A stretch of 64,000 bases of DNA from Haloarcula halobia (GTDB taxonomy: Archaea; Halobacteriota; Halobacteria; Halobacteriales; Haloarculaceae), in contig NZ_CP119787.1 in NCBI RefSeq assembly GCF_029338255.1, forward strand, positions 1,860,001 through 1,924,000, given 5' to 3'. This document shows, in pieces, positions 24,542 through 33,318 of this stretch (its first letter is position 1; every line of letters begins with the position of its first letter). The notes below the pieces were generated by a model. That model saw only the letters and a list, made by a program, of their open reading frames with translations, searched no databases and was not told the origin of the DNA. A program made the position numbers and the translations under genes.

Positions 24542-25705
24542 ATGACCGACGACGACACTCTCTCTGACGGGACCCGCTCCCGTCGCCGATTCCTCCAGTT
24601 CGGTGGTGCGACGGCTGCCGCGGCGCTTGCCGGGTGTTCCGGCCTCTCGCTCGGCGGGGACGGCGACACCGGGCCCGTCTCGCTGTCCGACTTCCGCGGG
24701 TCGGGGCCGCTGGTCGCCCAGCGACCCGACCCCGGCGGGACCTCCATCGAAGACTTGCCCGCGCTCGAGGGCGAACTGACGCTGTATCTCGGCGGGGGCG
24801 AGGGCGGCCTGTACCTCGACCTCATCGAACTGCTCGAGCGTCGCTACCCCGACTTCACGACCAACCACCGCCTCGAGGCCTCGAGCGACCTCGCGAACAC
24901 CATCATCGAGGAGGTCGACGCCGGACAGAGCCCGGCCGACGTCTTCATGGCCGTCGACGCCGGGTCCCTGGGTGCCGTGGCCAACGCCGGCGCCACGGCC
25001 GCGCTTCCCGAGGAAGCGCTCTCTGCGGTCCCCGAGGAGTTCCAGGACGAGCAGGGGCGCTGGGTGGGTATCGCCGGCCGCGCACGCGCGATTCCGTACA
25101 ACACCAACGAACTGTCGGCGTCGGACGTCCCCGCCTCCGTCCAGGACTTCCCGGAGACGGGCGCCTTCCAGGACAGTCTCGGCTGGGCGCCCACCTACAG
25201 CGCGTTCCAGTCGTTCGTCACGGCGATGCGGCTCATCCGCGGCGACGAGGAGACCAGAGCGTGGCTCCAGGCGATGCTCGACGCCGGCATCAGCGAGTAC
25301 CCGGACGAGTTCCGCGTCTCGAACGCCGTCGCCGACGGCGAACTCGTCGCCGGGTTCGCGAACCACTACTACTCCCAGCGGGTCAAGTCCGCCCGGCAGG
25401 ACGCCCCGCTCGACCTGGCGTTCACCGAGGGCGACGCGGGTGCGCTCGTCAACGTCTCCGGTCTCGAGATACTCCAGGGGACCCAGAACAGCGAGCTCGC
25501 GGCGAACTTCGTCCGCCACATCCTCTCGGCGGAGGCCCAGGAGTTTTTCGCCACGCGGACCTTCGCGTACCCGATGATCCCGGGGGTCCAGCCGGTCGGC
25601 GGCCTGCCGACCATCGACGAGCTGGACCCGCCGGATATCGACCTGACCGAACTCGCTGACGTCGCGGGGACGGTCGACCTCCTGCGGGAGGCGGGAGTCC
25701 TCTGA
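24542..25705 (+). CDS. Ferric-iron ABC transporter substrate-binding lipoprotein
   Basis: A 387-residue FbpA/FutA-type periplasmic-type binding protein. The N-terminus has a Tat signal (SRRRFLQFGG at about residues 13-22) and a lipobox ending ALAGCSG (Cys38 region), so it is exported folded and lipid-anchored, as usual in haloarchaea. GELTLYLGGGEGGLYLDLIE opens the mature fold. NHYYSQRVKSARQ carries the paired tyrosines used by FbpA-type proteins to bind Fe(III). The iron box at 24510-24525 supports an iron substrate. It is followed by the permease with a 1-bp gap after the stop. Confidence 0.9.
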   Translation: MTDDDTLSDGTRSRRRFLQFGGATAAAALAGCSGLSLGGDGDTGPVSLSDFRGSGPLVAQRPDPGGTSIEDLPALEGELTLYLGGGEGGLYLDLIELLERRYPDFTTNHRLEASSDLANTIIEEVDAGQSPADVFMAVDAGSLGAVANAGATAALPEEALSAVPEEFQDEQGRWVGIAGRARAIPYNTNELSASDVPASVQDFPETGAFQDSLGWAPTYSAFQSFVTAMRLIRGDEETRAWLQAMLDAGISEYPDEFRVSNAVADGELVAGFANHYYSQRVKSARQDAPLDLAFTEGDAGALVNVSGLEILQGTQNSELAANFVRHILSAEAQEFFATRTFAYPMIPGVQPVGGLPTIDELDPPDIDLTELADVAGTVDLLREAGVL

Positions 25706-25706
25706 G

Positions 25707-27329
25707 ATGAGTTCCAGCGACCGCTTCGAGCGGCTCCGGGAGCAGACGTCCGCCGAGCACACCGACTCGACGGCACCCACGCTGCTCGCAGTGGTCGCAC
25801 TCGCCATCTCGCTTTTCGTCCTGTCGCCGCTGGTGTGGCTGTTCCTCCGGGCCGGCGAGATAGCCGTCCCCCGGGCGATAGAACTGCTGACCAGCCAGAC
25901 GACCGTCGAGGTGACGCTGAACACGCTCGTACTCGTCGTGGGCGTGACCACCGCCTCCGTCGTCGTCGGCGTGCCCCTCGCCATCCTCACCGCACAGACG
26001 GACCTCCCGTTCAGGCGCTTCTGGACCATCACGTCGGCGCTCCCGCTGGTCGTCCCCAGCTACATCGGCGCGTTCGCCTTCGTCTCCGCGTTCGGGCCGC
26101 GTGGCGCGCTCGCGGGCCTGCTCGCGCCGCTGGGCGTCGAGCAACTGCCGACCGTCTACGGCCTGCACGGCGCCGTGCTCGTGCTCACCCTCTTTACGTA
26201 CCCATACGTCTTCCTGACGACGCGGGCCGCCCTGCTGTCGTTCGACGGCACCGTCGTCGAGGCGGCCCGCTCGCTGAACCACACCCGCTGGGAGGCGTTC
26301 AAGCGCGTCACGCTGCCACAGATCGCGCCGGGCATCGCCGCCGGCGCCCTCCTGGTCGCACTCTATACCCTCTCGGACTTCGGGACGCCCGCCATCATGC
26401 AGTACGACGTGTTCACCCGGATGATATACAACGAGTTCGGCGCCCGACGGCTCGATTACGCGTCGGTGCTGTCGATGCTGTTGCTGGTGATGGCGCTTGG
26501 CATCCTCGCCGTCGAGTCGCGGCTCAACGCGGGCCGTGACGGGGCCTACGTCAGTCGCGGGTCGCGCCAGCCGGGGCAGATACGACTCGGCCGCTGGAAG
26601 GTGCCGGCCCTCGCGTTCTGTGCCGGTATCGCGTCGCTCTGCCTGGTCTTGCCCATCGCCATCCTGCTGCGGTGGCTCGTGCGCTCGGGCACCGGCTACG
26701 TCGGCGGCGGGTTCGCCTTCGAATTCGCCTACGCCTGGAACTCCGTCGGCCTGGCCGCGGCGGCCGCCGCCATCAGCGTCCTCGCGGCGCTGCCCGTGGC
26801 GTACCTCTCGGCGCGCAGCGACACGGGACTCGCGTCGCTGCCCGAGCGAGCGACCTACGTGGGCTATGCCGTCCCCGGCGTCGTGCTGGGGCTGGCACTC
26901 GTGTACCTGGGGCTTGCGTACGTCCCCTTCCTCTATCAGAGCGTCGTCCTGCTCGTCTTTGCCTACGTCGTCCGGTTCCTGCCACAGGCGGTGGGAACGA
27001 CCGAGTCGTCGATCCTGCAGGTGGATCCGAGCTACATCGAGGCCGCGCGGTCGCTGGGCTACGACCCGATTTCGGCGTTCCGGCAGGTCGTCCTGCCGCT
27101 CGTGGCGCCGGGACTGGCGGCCGGGGCGGCGCTGGTCTTCCTGACGACGATGAAGGAATTGCCGGCAACGCTCATGTTACGGCCGACGGGCTTCGAGACG
27201 TTCGTAACGTACATCTGGCTCGTCCAGGGGGCCGGCTACTACGGGCAAGCCGCCGTCCCGGCGCTGATACTCGTCGGCGTCTCCGGGCTCTCCATGCTGG
27301 TCATCCTCAGACGGGAGGGTAGTTCCTAA
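25707..27329 (+). CDS. Ferric-iron ABC transporter permease (fused two-domain FbpB)
   Basis: A 540-residue permease made of two homologous six-helix halves. EAA loops occur twice: EAARSLNHTRWEAFKRVTLP (about residue 189) and EAARSLGYDPISAFRQVVLP (about residue 443), both docking sites for the ATPase. This internal duplication is typical of FbpB/ThiP-type permeases. It starts one base after the binding-protein stop and its TAA overlaps the ATPase ATG (TAATG). It imports Fe(III) delivered by the lipoprotein across the cytoplasmic membrane. Confidence 0.92.
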   Translation: MSSSDRFERLREQTSAEHTDSTAPTLLAVVALAISLFVLSPLVWLFLRAGEIAVPRAIELLTSQTTVEVTLNTLVLVVGVTTASVVVGVPLAILTAQTDLPFRRFWTITSALPLVVPSYIGAFAFVSAFGPRGALAGLLAPLGVEQLPTVYGLHGAVLVLTLFTYPYVFLTTRAALLSFDGTVVEAARSLNHTRWEAFKRVTLPQIAPGIAAGALLVALYTLSDFGTPAIMQYDVFTRMIYNEFGARRLDYASVLSMLLLVMALGILAVESRLNAGRDGAYVSRGSRQPGQIRLGRWKVPALAFCAGIASLCLVLPIAILLRWLVRSGTGYVGGGFAFEFAYAWNSVGLAAAAAAISVLAALPVAYLSARSDTGLASLPERATYVGYAVPGVVLGLALVYLGLAYVPFLYQSVVLLVFAYVVRFLPQAVGTTESSILQVDPSYIEAARSLGYDPISAFRQVVLPLVAPGLAAGAALVFLTTMKELPATLMLRPTGFETFVTYIWLVQGAGYYGQAAVPALILVGVSGLSMLVILRREGSS

Positions 27330-28459
27330 TGTCCAACCAAACGCGCTCACGACGGCTCTCCGCGTTCGAATCTGTCGACGCGGCGGTATCGGACCCGGAC
27401 CGGACGGTCCTGCGACTCGACGGCGTCTCGAAGGACTACGGCCAGGAACTCGCGGTCGAGAACCTGGATCTGGCGGTCAAGGAAGGCGAACTCCTGACGC
27501 TGCTCGGGCCGTCCGGCTGTGGCAAGACGACGACGCTCCGGATGATCGCGGGCCTGGAGCGACCGACGGGTGGCGAGATATCGCTCGAGGACGAGGTCAT
27601 CGCCGGCCAGGGCACCTTCCGCAAGCCCGAGGAACGGGATGTCGGCATCGTCTTCCAGGACTACGCCCTGTTCCCGCACCTCTCCGTCGCGGAGAACATC
27701 GCCTTCGGCCTCACCGGGCTGGACGCGAAAGCGACCGACAGCCGTGTCGACGAACTGCTCGAACTGGTCGACCTGCGCGACCACCACGACAAGATGCCCG
27801 CCCAGCTCTCCGGCGGCCAGCAACAGCGGGTCGCGCTGGCGCGCTCGCTCGCCCCGGAACCGGACGTCCTCCTGCTCGACGAACCGTTCTCGAACCTCGA
27901 CGTCCGCCTGCGCGTCGAGATGCGCGAGGAGGTCCGCAAGATTCTCAAGCGGGCCGGCGTCACGGCCATCTCGGTCACCCACGACCAGGAGGAGGCACTG
28001 TCTATCAGCGACCGGGTCGCCATCATGAACGACGGGGCCATCGCCCAGGTCGGCGACCCCGGCGAGGTGTTCGAGAACCCCGAGAGCCGGTTCGTCGCGA
28101 GCTTCCTCGGCCAGGCCAGCTTCCTCTCTGCGCGGGTTGTCGACGAGACGATAGAGACCGGCCTGGGCTCGTTCGGTACACACCGGCTGAACGGGCCCGT
28201 CGAGGCCTACGACGGCGCGATGGTCGACGTGCTGGTCCGGCCCGACGACCTGCAGGCCATCCCGACAAGCGAGCCGAAGGCCGATGGCTACGTCGTCCAT
28301 CGCCAGTACAACGGCCCTTCCTTCGTCTACCGCGTCGAGCTACACAGCGGTGACATCGTCCACTGCATGCACAACCACGTCGAGACGTTCGAGCCGGGCG
28401 AGCCGGTCGAAGTCGACCTCGCGGCGGACCACGAACTCGCCTGGTATCCCACCGAATGA
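27329..28459 (+). CDS. Iron ABC transporter ATP-binding protein (FbpC-type)
   Basis: A 376-residue ATPase with Walker A GPSGCGKTT (about residues 62-70), Q-loop FQDYALFPHLS, signature LSGGQQQR, Walker B LLLDEP and switch His in VTHDQEEAL. The C-terminal 130 residues form a TOBE/regulatory domain (VLVRPDDLQAI). An N-terminal extension of about 28 residues precedes the usual start of the fold. It powers the fused permease. It overlaps the permease by 1 bp and the following membrane glycosyltransferase by 4 bp, so all are co-translated. Confidence 0.93.
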   Translation: MSNQTRSRRLSAFESVDAAVSDPDRTVLRLDGVSKDYGQELAVENLDLAVKEGELLTLLGPSGCGKTTTLRMIAGLERPTGGEISLEDEVIAGQGTFRKPEERDVGIVFQDYALFPHLSVAENIAFGLTGLDAKATDSRVDELLELVDLRDHHDKMPAQLSGGQQQRVALARSLAPEPDVLLLDEPFSNLDVRLRVEMREEVRKILKRAGVTAISVTHDQEEALSISDRVAIMNDGAIAQVGDPGEVFENPESRFVASFLGQASFLSARVVDETIETGLGSFGTHRLNGPVEAYDGAMVDVLVRPDDLQAIPTSEPKADGYVVHRQYNGPSFVYRVELHSGDIVHCMHNHVETFEPGEPVEVDLAADHELAWYPTE

Positions 28460-30462
28460 GGCGGCTGCGTCGCCCCGGCGTCCAGGCCGCGCTGCTCGCG
28501 GCGCTCGGCGGGGTGGCCGTCTTCGCGCTCGCCCACGTCGTCTTCCCGTACCACACCTCCAACCACGACGAGGCCGTCTACCTCCAGCAGGCGGCGATGC
28601 TGCTCGAGGGTCAGCTCTTCCTGGACCCGCCGGTCGCCGGGACGTTCCGCCCGTGGTTCTTCGTGGACGCGGGCAGCCAGCTCTATCCGAAGTACACGCC
28701 GGTCGCCGCCGCCACGTTCGCCGTGGGCGGCCTGCTGGGCGGCTATCGCATCGCGCTCGGTCTGGTCGCGACGGCGACGCTCGCGCTGACCTACCTGACG
28801 GTCCGGGAGGCCTTCGACGAGCGGACCGGCGTCATCGCGACGGCCCTCCTGTTCGGGTCGCCGCTCTTTCTGGTCGACGCGTCGGTGTTCCTCTCGTACG
28901 TGCCCACGACGATGTACAACCTCGGGTTCGCCGCCGCATACCTCCACGCCGACCGCACCGGGAGTCGTCGCACGGCCGCCCTCGCCGGCGCTTCCATCGG
29001 CCTCGCGTTCTTCTCGCGGCCCTACACGGCCGTCCTGTTCGCGACACCGTTCGTCCTGCACGCGCTGTGGTCGCTCCGGGGGCTCGACCCGTCGGTCGTC
29101 GCCCGGGTCGGCCTCACCGCCCTGTTCGGCCTCGCCGGCGTGGGCGTGACCCTGGCGTACAACGCGGTGGTCACCGGCGACCCGCTCGTCTTCCCCTACC
29201 AGGCGTTCGCCCCCGACGACGGCCTCGGCTTCGGCCGGCGGTCCATCCTCGGGTACTCGCGGGACTTCACGCCCGCGCTCTCCCTCACCGCCAACGCCGA
29301 ACTCCTCTCGAAGTACGCCACCCGCTGGGTCGTCGCCGGACCGCTGGGGACGCTCGCGGCGGCCGTGGGCCTCTGGACTGCGAGCCGGCGTGACCTCGAC
29401 TCCCGCCGACTCGCCCTCGCGGGCGTCGTCCTCACCGTGGTGCTGGGGAACCTCTACTTCTGGGGGACCGTCAACATGCTCGGGGACCTCTCGGACCCGA
29501 CGGACGGCCTCGTGCGGTTCCTGGGTCCGTACTACCACGTGGACCTGCTCTTGCCGACCGTGACGTTCGGGGCGGTGGGCGTCCGCCGGGGCTGGGAGGG
29601 GGTCCGGTCGGTCGTCGAGGAACGGGTCCGACCAGACCGCGTGCGTCCCGCGCTCGCGGTGACCGTCGTGATGCTCGCGACACTCGGTGGCACCAGCGCC
29701 GTCGCCGTCGCCGCCGAACCAGTGGGGGACAACCTGGAGGTGACCCGCCAGTACGAGCAGGCCTACGAACCCTTCGAGACCGACGACTTCGCCGACAGCG
29801 TCGTCTTCCTCCCGACGCCGTACGGCGACTGGCTGAACCACCCGTTCCAGACGCTGCGCAACGACCCAGGGTTCGACGGGGAGACGGTCTATGCCATGCA
29901 GCACCGCCAGTTCGCCGTCGTCGACGCCTATCCCGACCGGACGTACTACCGCTACGTCTTCCGCGGGCAGTGGGCGCCGTTCCTCGGCCAGTCAGTCGAG
30001 CCCCACGTCCAGCGGGTGCGCGTCGTCGAGGGCGGAGCGGTCCGGACGGACGTCACCGCGGGCCTGCCCGGGCAGGCCGAACTGATCTCGCTCCGACTCA
30101 CTGACGGCCGGGAGAACACCTACGCGACCGCGAGGACCGGCGAGACGCTGAACCTGACCGTCCGGGTCGACGACACGGCGACCCGCCTCTCCGGCCCGGC
30201 ACTGGACGAGACGGTGACGGTCCCGACGCCCGACAGCGGCCCCGTGGCCGTGAACGCCTTCGTCGACTACGGCACCGGCGCCGGGTTCACCTACCGCGTC
30301 GTCGTCCCCGTCGAGCGGACCGGGGCCGGCGTCCGGGCGCTGACGCCGCGCCTGGAGATGTGTCGGGACCAGCGGCGGTGTGGCGGCGAGGCGGCGTACG
30401 TCCCCGGCACCCATCGCGACGGGATTCGACTGAACGCGACGCTCACCGAGGTTGATACATGA
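28456..30462 (+). CDS. Multispan GT-C/family-39-like glycosyltransferase
   Basis: A 668-residue membrane protein with about ten hydrophobic helices in residues 10-415 and an exported C-terminal domain of about 240 residues with beta-sandwich-like sequence. The first loop has SNHDEAVYLQQAAMLLEGQL, the acidic Asp38-Glu39 pair expected of GT-C enzymes that use polyprenyl-phosphate sugars. The likely role is transfer of a sugar from a dolichyl-type carrier to a surface acceptor. Its ATG overlaps the iron ATPase stop (ATGA) and its own stop overlaps the next gene the same way, tying it to the iron-transport operon. Acceptor and sugar unknown. Confidence 0.7.
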   Translation: MRRLRRPGVQAALLAALGGVAVFALAHVVFPYHTSNHDEAVYLQQAAMLLEGQLFLDPPVAGTFRPWFFVDAGSQLYPKYTPVAAATFAVGGLLGGYRIALGLVATATLALTYLTVREAFDERTGVIATALLFGSPLFLVDASVFLSYVPTTMYNLGFAAAYLHADRTGSRRTAALAGASIGLAFFSRPYTAVLFATPFVLHALWSLRGLDPSVVARVGLTALFGLAGVGVTLAYNAVVTGDPLVFPYQAFAPDDGLGFGRRSILGYSRDFTPALSLTANAELLSKYATRWVVAGPLGTLAAAVGLWTASRRDLDSRRLALAGVVLTVVLGNLYFWGTVNMLGDLSDPTDGLVRFLGPYYHVDLLLPTVTFGAVGVRRGWEGVRSVVEERVRPDRVRPALAVTVVMLATLGGTSAVAVAAEPVGDNLEVTRQYEQAYEPFETDDFADSVVFLPTPYGDWLNHPFQTLRNDPGFDGETVYAMQHRQFAVVDAYPDRTYYRYVFRGQWAPFLGQSVEPHVQRVRVVEGGAVRTDVTAGLPGQAELISLRLTDGRENTYATARTGETLNLTVRVDDTATRLSGPALDETVTVPTPDSGPVAVNAFVDYGTGAGFTYRVVVPVERTGAGVRALTPRLEMCRDQRRCGGEAAYVPGTHRDGIRLNATLTEVDT

Positions 30463-30998
30463 CCGACTACGGACTCACGCGCCGGGACGCACTGAAAGCA
30501 CTGGGCGCTGCGGGCATCACCGTGGCCGGGGGTGCAGCGGCGCTCACCTGGGACGAGCGAGCGGAGAACGAGGGACCGCTCTCGACCCACGACCGCGAGA
30601 CGGTCCACGCCGTGGCCGACGTCGTCTACCCGAGCGCGGTGTCCGGCGTCCGCGAGTTCGTCGACGGCTACCTCGCCGGCCGGGTCGAGGCCGACCCTGA
30701 GCGGGCGCGCGGCATCGCCGACGCCGTCGACGCCCTTGACGACTACGCGACAGAGTGGGAAGACGCCTCGTTCGTGGCGCTCTCGCCCGAGACGCGCGAG
30801 GCGACGCTGCGAGGCATGGGCGTCGCCATCGCCGACCCGGACCCCCACGGCGACCCGCGCGAACGAGTCCGGTACTACCTGGTCAACGAGCTCCAGTTCG
30901 CGCTCTACAGCTCGCCGACTGGTGGGCGACTCGTCGGCATCGAGAACCCGCAGGGTCACCCCGGCGGCGCCGAGAGCTATCAGCGTCCGCCGGAGTGA
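30459..30998 (+). CDS. Gluconate 2-dehydrogenase subunit 3-like protein, without its large subunit
   Basis: A 179-residue protein with a Tat-like signal (LTRRDALKALGAAGITVAGG, residues 6-25). The gluconate 2-dehydrogenase subunit 3 fold follows: LSTHDRETVHAVADVVYPSA, then LSPETREATLRGMG and RYYLVNELQFALYSSPTGG. This subunit normally chaperones and exports a GMC-family flavoprotein encoded next door. Here the next gene is a convergent glycosyltransferase and no GMC oxidoreductase is in the window. It overlaps the upstream glycosyltransferase by 4 bp and is the last gene of the putative iron-controlled operon. Confidence 0.8.
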   Translation: MTDYGLTRRDALKALGAAGITVAGGAAALTWDERAENEGPLSTHDRETVHAVADVVYPSAVSGVREFVDGYLAGRVEADPERARGIADAVDALDDYATEWEDASFVALSPETREATLRGMGVAIADPDPHGDPRERVRYYLVNELQFALYSSPTGGRLVGIENPQGHPGGAESYQRPPE

Positions 30999-31034
30999 GA
31001 CTCCCCGGTGGGACGTCGCTTCGTGTGTGTCTGC

Positions 31035-31748
31035 TCAGCGGAACCGCTCTTCCAGTGCGACCTTGCCGATAGACTTCGCGATGGCGAGGCCGCCCGAGAA
31101 CGGGTCGAGCTTCGTCTCGCCGGTCCGCTCGTCGTACTCGATGGGGCGCTCGCGGACGTCGTAGCCCCGCATCAGCGGCCGGATGAGCAGTTCGGCCGAG
31201 AGGCCGGTGTTTTCCGTCCAGCGGATCTGGTGGAGCAGTTCGCGCCGGTAGGCCCGCATGCCGGTGGTGGTGTCGTGGACGCGTCGCCCCATCAGCGCGC
31301 TCGCGAACAGGGCGAACAGCTCGTTGCCGAGTCGGTTGAGGGCGGGCATCTCCTCGGCCCCGAAGTACAGTCGGTCGCCGCTGACGACGTCCGCACCGTC
31401 GTTGATCTCCGCGAGGAAGTCGGGGAGGCGCTCCATCGGGTACGTGTCGTCACAGTCCGTCGTCACCACGACGGGGCGGTCCGGCGTGAGGACGGCCTCG
31501 CGGACCGCCACGCCGTACCCCTGGGGCTCCTGTTCGACGACGCGAGCGCCGTGTTCCCGAGCGATCTCGGGGGTGCGGTCGCTCGACCCGTCGACGCAGA
31601 CCACCTCGGCCCGACCGTCGGTGACCGACTCGATGTCCGAGAGCACCGTGCCGATGGCCGCTTCCTCGTTGTACGTCCCCATCACGACGGCCACGTCGTC
31701 GAAGGTGTATGTCCCATCCGTCCGGTCTGCAGTCCGCTGTCGGCTCAT
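31035..31748 (-). CDS. Family 2 glycosyltransferase (AglJ/dolichyl-phosphate sugar synthase-like)
   Basis: A 237-residue GT2 enzyme: VVMGTYNEEAAIGTVLSDIE at the nucleotide-sugar site, then VVCVDGSSDRTPEI, TTDCDDTYPME (DXD metal motif) and VSGDRLYFGAEEMP. The C-terminal part, TGMRAYRRELLHQIRW, then ENTGLSAELLIRPLMRGYDV, is close to haloarchaeal AglJ and dolichyl-phosphate mannose synthases, which load the first sugar onto dolichyl phosphate in S-layer N-glycosylation. There is no membrane span. The start at 31748 is chosen over an upstream frame reading through promoter DNA. A degenerate iron box lies upstream. It converges on the iron operon, so both loci feed surface glycosylation. Confidence 0.82.
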   Translation of the reverse strand: MSRQRTADRTDGTYTFDDVAVVMGTYNEEAAIGTVLSDIESVTDGRAEVVCVDGSSDRTPEIAREHGARVVEQEPQGYGVAVREAVLTPDRPVVVTTDCDDTYPMERLPDFLAEINDGADVVSGDRLYFGAEEMPALNRLGNELFALFASALMGRRVHDTTTGMRAYRRELLHQIRWTENTGLSAELLIRPLMRGYDVRERPIEYDERTGETKLDPFSGGLAIAKSIGKVALEERFR

Positions 31749-31781
31749 TAGCAACTCCTCCGGGCTGCCCCCTCTTGAGTT

Positions 31782-31797
31782 TTTAGGTTCGCCAAAA
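31782..31797. promoter_or_regulatory. Degenerate iron-box-like sequence upstream of the GT2 gene
   Basis: TTTAGGTTCGCCAAAA keeps the left TTTAGG arm but the right arm reads CCAAAA instead of CCTAAA. It sits about 34-49 bp upstream of the minus-strand start at 31748, next to an AT-rich TATA candidate (AATATT on the same stretch). It may be a weak or decayed operator. Confidence 0.3.
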
Positions 31798-31828
31798 ATA
31801 TTGACGGTAGACTGTCGTGTCCGTGTCT

Positions 31829-32881
31829 CTACATTTCGGGGACGCCGTCGCGGCCGACCAGGATCTCGTAGGCCTCGATGTCCTCGTAGGCAGCCACCTG
31901 GCCGCCGACGTCGACCATGCCGTCGTCCGTCTCGACGACGAGCGTCGCCACCTCGCGGTTCGAGCTGTAGGAGGCTTCGGCGACGCGCCCCTCGACGACC
32001 CAGTGGTCGCCCGTCTCGACGTCCCGGCCCTCGATGGTCGCGTAGAACTCGCCCTCCATGCTGCTCAGGTCGGAGATACACCGTCTGATGGTGCCGTAGC
32101 GTCGCGGGAAGGGGAGTCCGTCCCCGTCCGAGGAGATGGTGTCTGCCGTCGTCCACAGGACGGTGTTGAGGAACCCGGAGACCAGAAAGCCCAGTTCGGA
32201 CCGGTTGAAGATGACGCCGTAGCGGTCGGTGTCTCCCCGGACGCCCTCGCGGGTTGCGTACATCGAGTAGTTCCCGTCGGCGATGGCCACCACCGGCGTG
32301 GTGATCCCGCGCCGCCCTCGCACGGTGGTCGCGACGCTCTCGTAGTCGAACTCAGACTCGTCGGGGGCGTCGCGGGCCGGCGAGACGAGAATCTCGGTGG
32401 CGATACCCGCGTCGTGACGTCCCCGCAGGCGGTCCTCGAACCGGTGTAACAGCGAGGGCGTCAGCGACAGCATGAGCTCGTACTCGGCGGCGTCGATGAT
32501 GTCCTCGAGGTACCGGAGTATCGTCGGGCGGGACTTCACCAGCGACACCGCCTCCGGTTCGCGGGCCGGCGCGGTGTATCGCGCCGAGAGGCTGTCGACC
32601 AGGTCGTCGAGCGAGGACTGGATGTCGCCGAAGGCGTCCCGCGGGTCGATGGCCAGGACCTTCATCGGTCGCGTCTCCTTGAGCTCGACCAGGCCGACGT
32701 CGCTGAGGCTCCGGACGGTGTCGTAGACCCGGGGCTGTGGAATGTCGGTGTTCTCCGATATCTCGGAGGCGGTCAACTCGCCGTGCTGGAGCACGGCCAG
32801 GTACGCTGCGACCTCGTACTCGCCGAGGTTGAACCGTGAGATGACCTGTTCGAGGGCGGCCTCCAGGTCGTCGCTTGCCAT
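31829..32881 (-). CDS. TrmB-family sugar-responsive transcriptional regulator, copy 1
   Basis: A 350-residue TrmB-type protein. A winged HTH is at residues 15-80 (GEYEVAAYLAVLQHGELTAS, then EISENTDIPQPRVYDTVRSL), followed by a short coiled linker. The sugar-sensing domain follows (residues 110-250, EYELMLSLTPSLLHRFEDRL and IFNRSELGFLVSGFLNTVLW), then a C-terminal beta domain. TrmB proteins bind sugars and control sugar transporters or central carbon flow. It lies directly downstream of, and on the same strand as, the truncated transporter remnant at 32935, which suggests it was the dedicated regulator of a now deleted transporter. Confidence 0.88.
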   Translation of the reverse strand: MASDDLEAALEQVISRFNLGEYEVAAYLAVLQHGELTASEISENTDIPQPRVYDTVRSLSDVGLVELKETRPMKVLAIDPRDAFGDIQSSLDDLVDSLSARYTAPAREPEAVSLVKSRPTILRYLEDIIDAAEYELMLSLTPSLLHRFEDRLRGRHDAGIATEILVSPARDAPDESEFDYESVATTVRGRRGITTPVVAIADGNYSMYATREGVRGDTDRYGVIFNRSELGFLVSGFLNTVLWTTADTISSDGDGLPFPRRYGTIRRCISDLSSMEGEFYATIEGRDVETGDHWVVEGRVAEASYSSNREVATLVVETDDGMVDVGGQVAAYEDIEAYEILVGRDGVPEM

Positions 32882-32934
32882 GTGGGGGGATTCTCGAGTC
32901 GCCTACAAAGAGACTTCGCCTTCCGGAACCCCGT

Positions 32935-33318
32935 CTAGAGGTCGGGCACGTCGGCCGCCGCAAGTTCGCGGTTGTGGAGCGCCTCGCCGGTCGCCCGGTC
33001 GAAGAGGTGGACCGCCGACTCCGGGAAGCCGGCGACGAGCCGCTGGTCCGCGTCGACGCTGCGCATCCCGTCGATGACGGCGGTAAACAGCGCGCTCTGC
33101 GCGGCGGGCGCACCCTCGAAGGCGAGGTGGACGACGTTCTCGTCGCCCTTCGACTCGACGACGTCGACCGGTGCGTGGTAGTCGTGGTCGCCGTCGCCGT
33201 CGTCACCGCCGCTGCCGCCGTCGCCGCCACACCCGTCGAGCGAAGCAGCTCCTGCAGCGCCCGCGATGCGAAGCGCGTTACGTCTCGATAGCCGCCTGTC
33301 AGAGGATTCGTCAGTCAT
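32935..33318 (-). pseudogene. In-frame fusion scar: sugar-binding protein start joined to sugar ABC ATPase end
   Basis: A 127-codon frame made of two unrelated ends. Residues 1-47 are the start of a Tat lipoprotein (RRNALRIAGAAGAASLDGCG, then a Gly/Asp linker), as in the sugar-binding protein encoded at 38588-40147. Residues 50-127 match the C-terminal OB/TOBE tail of a UgpC/MsmK-type ATPase: VESKGDENVVHLAFEG, LVAGFPESAVHLFDRATGEA, then LHNREL, compare HLFDTSTGEAIVH in the intact ATPase at 35320. The binding-protein core, both permeases and the ATPase nucleotide domain are missing. The simplest reading is a deletion inside a sugar ABC operon whose first and last genes were fused in frame. The remnant is unlikely to work, though it may still be expressed. 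Confidence 0.8.
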
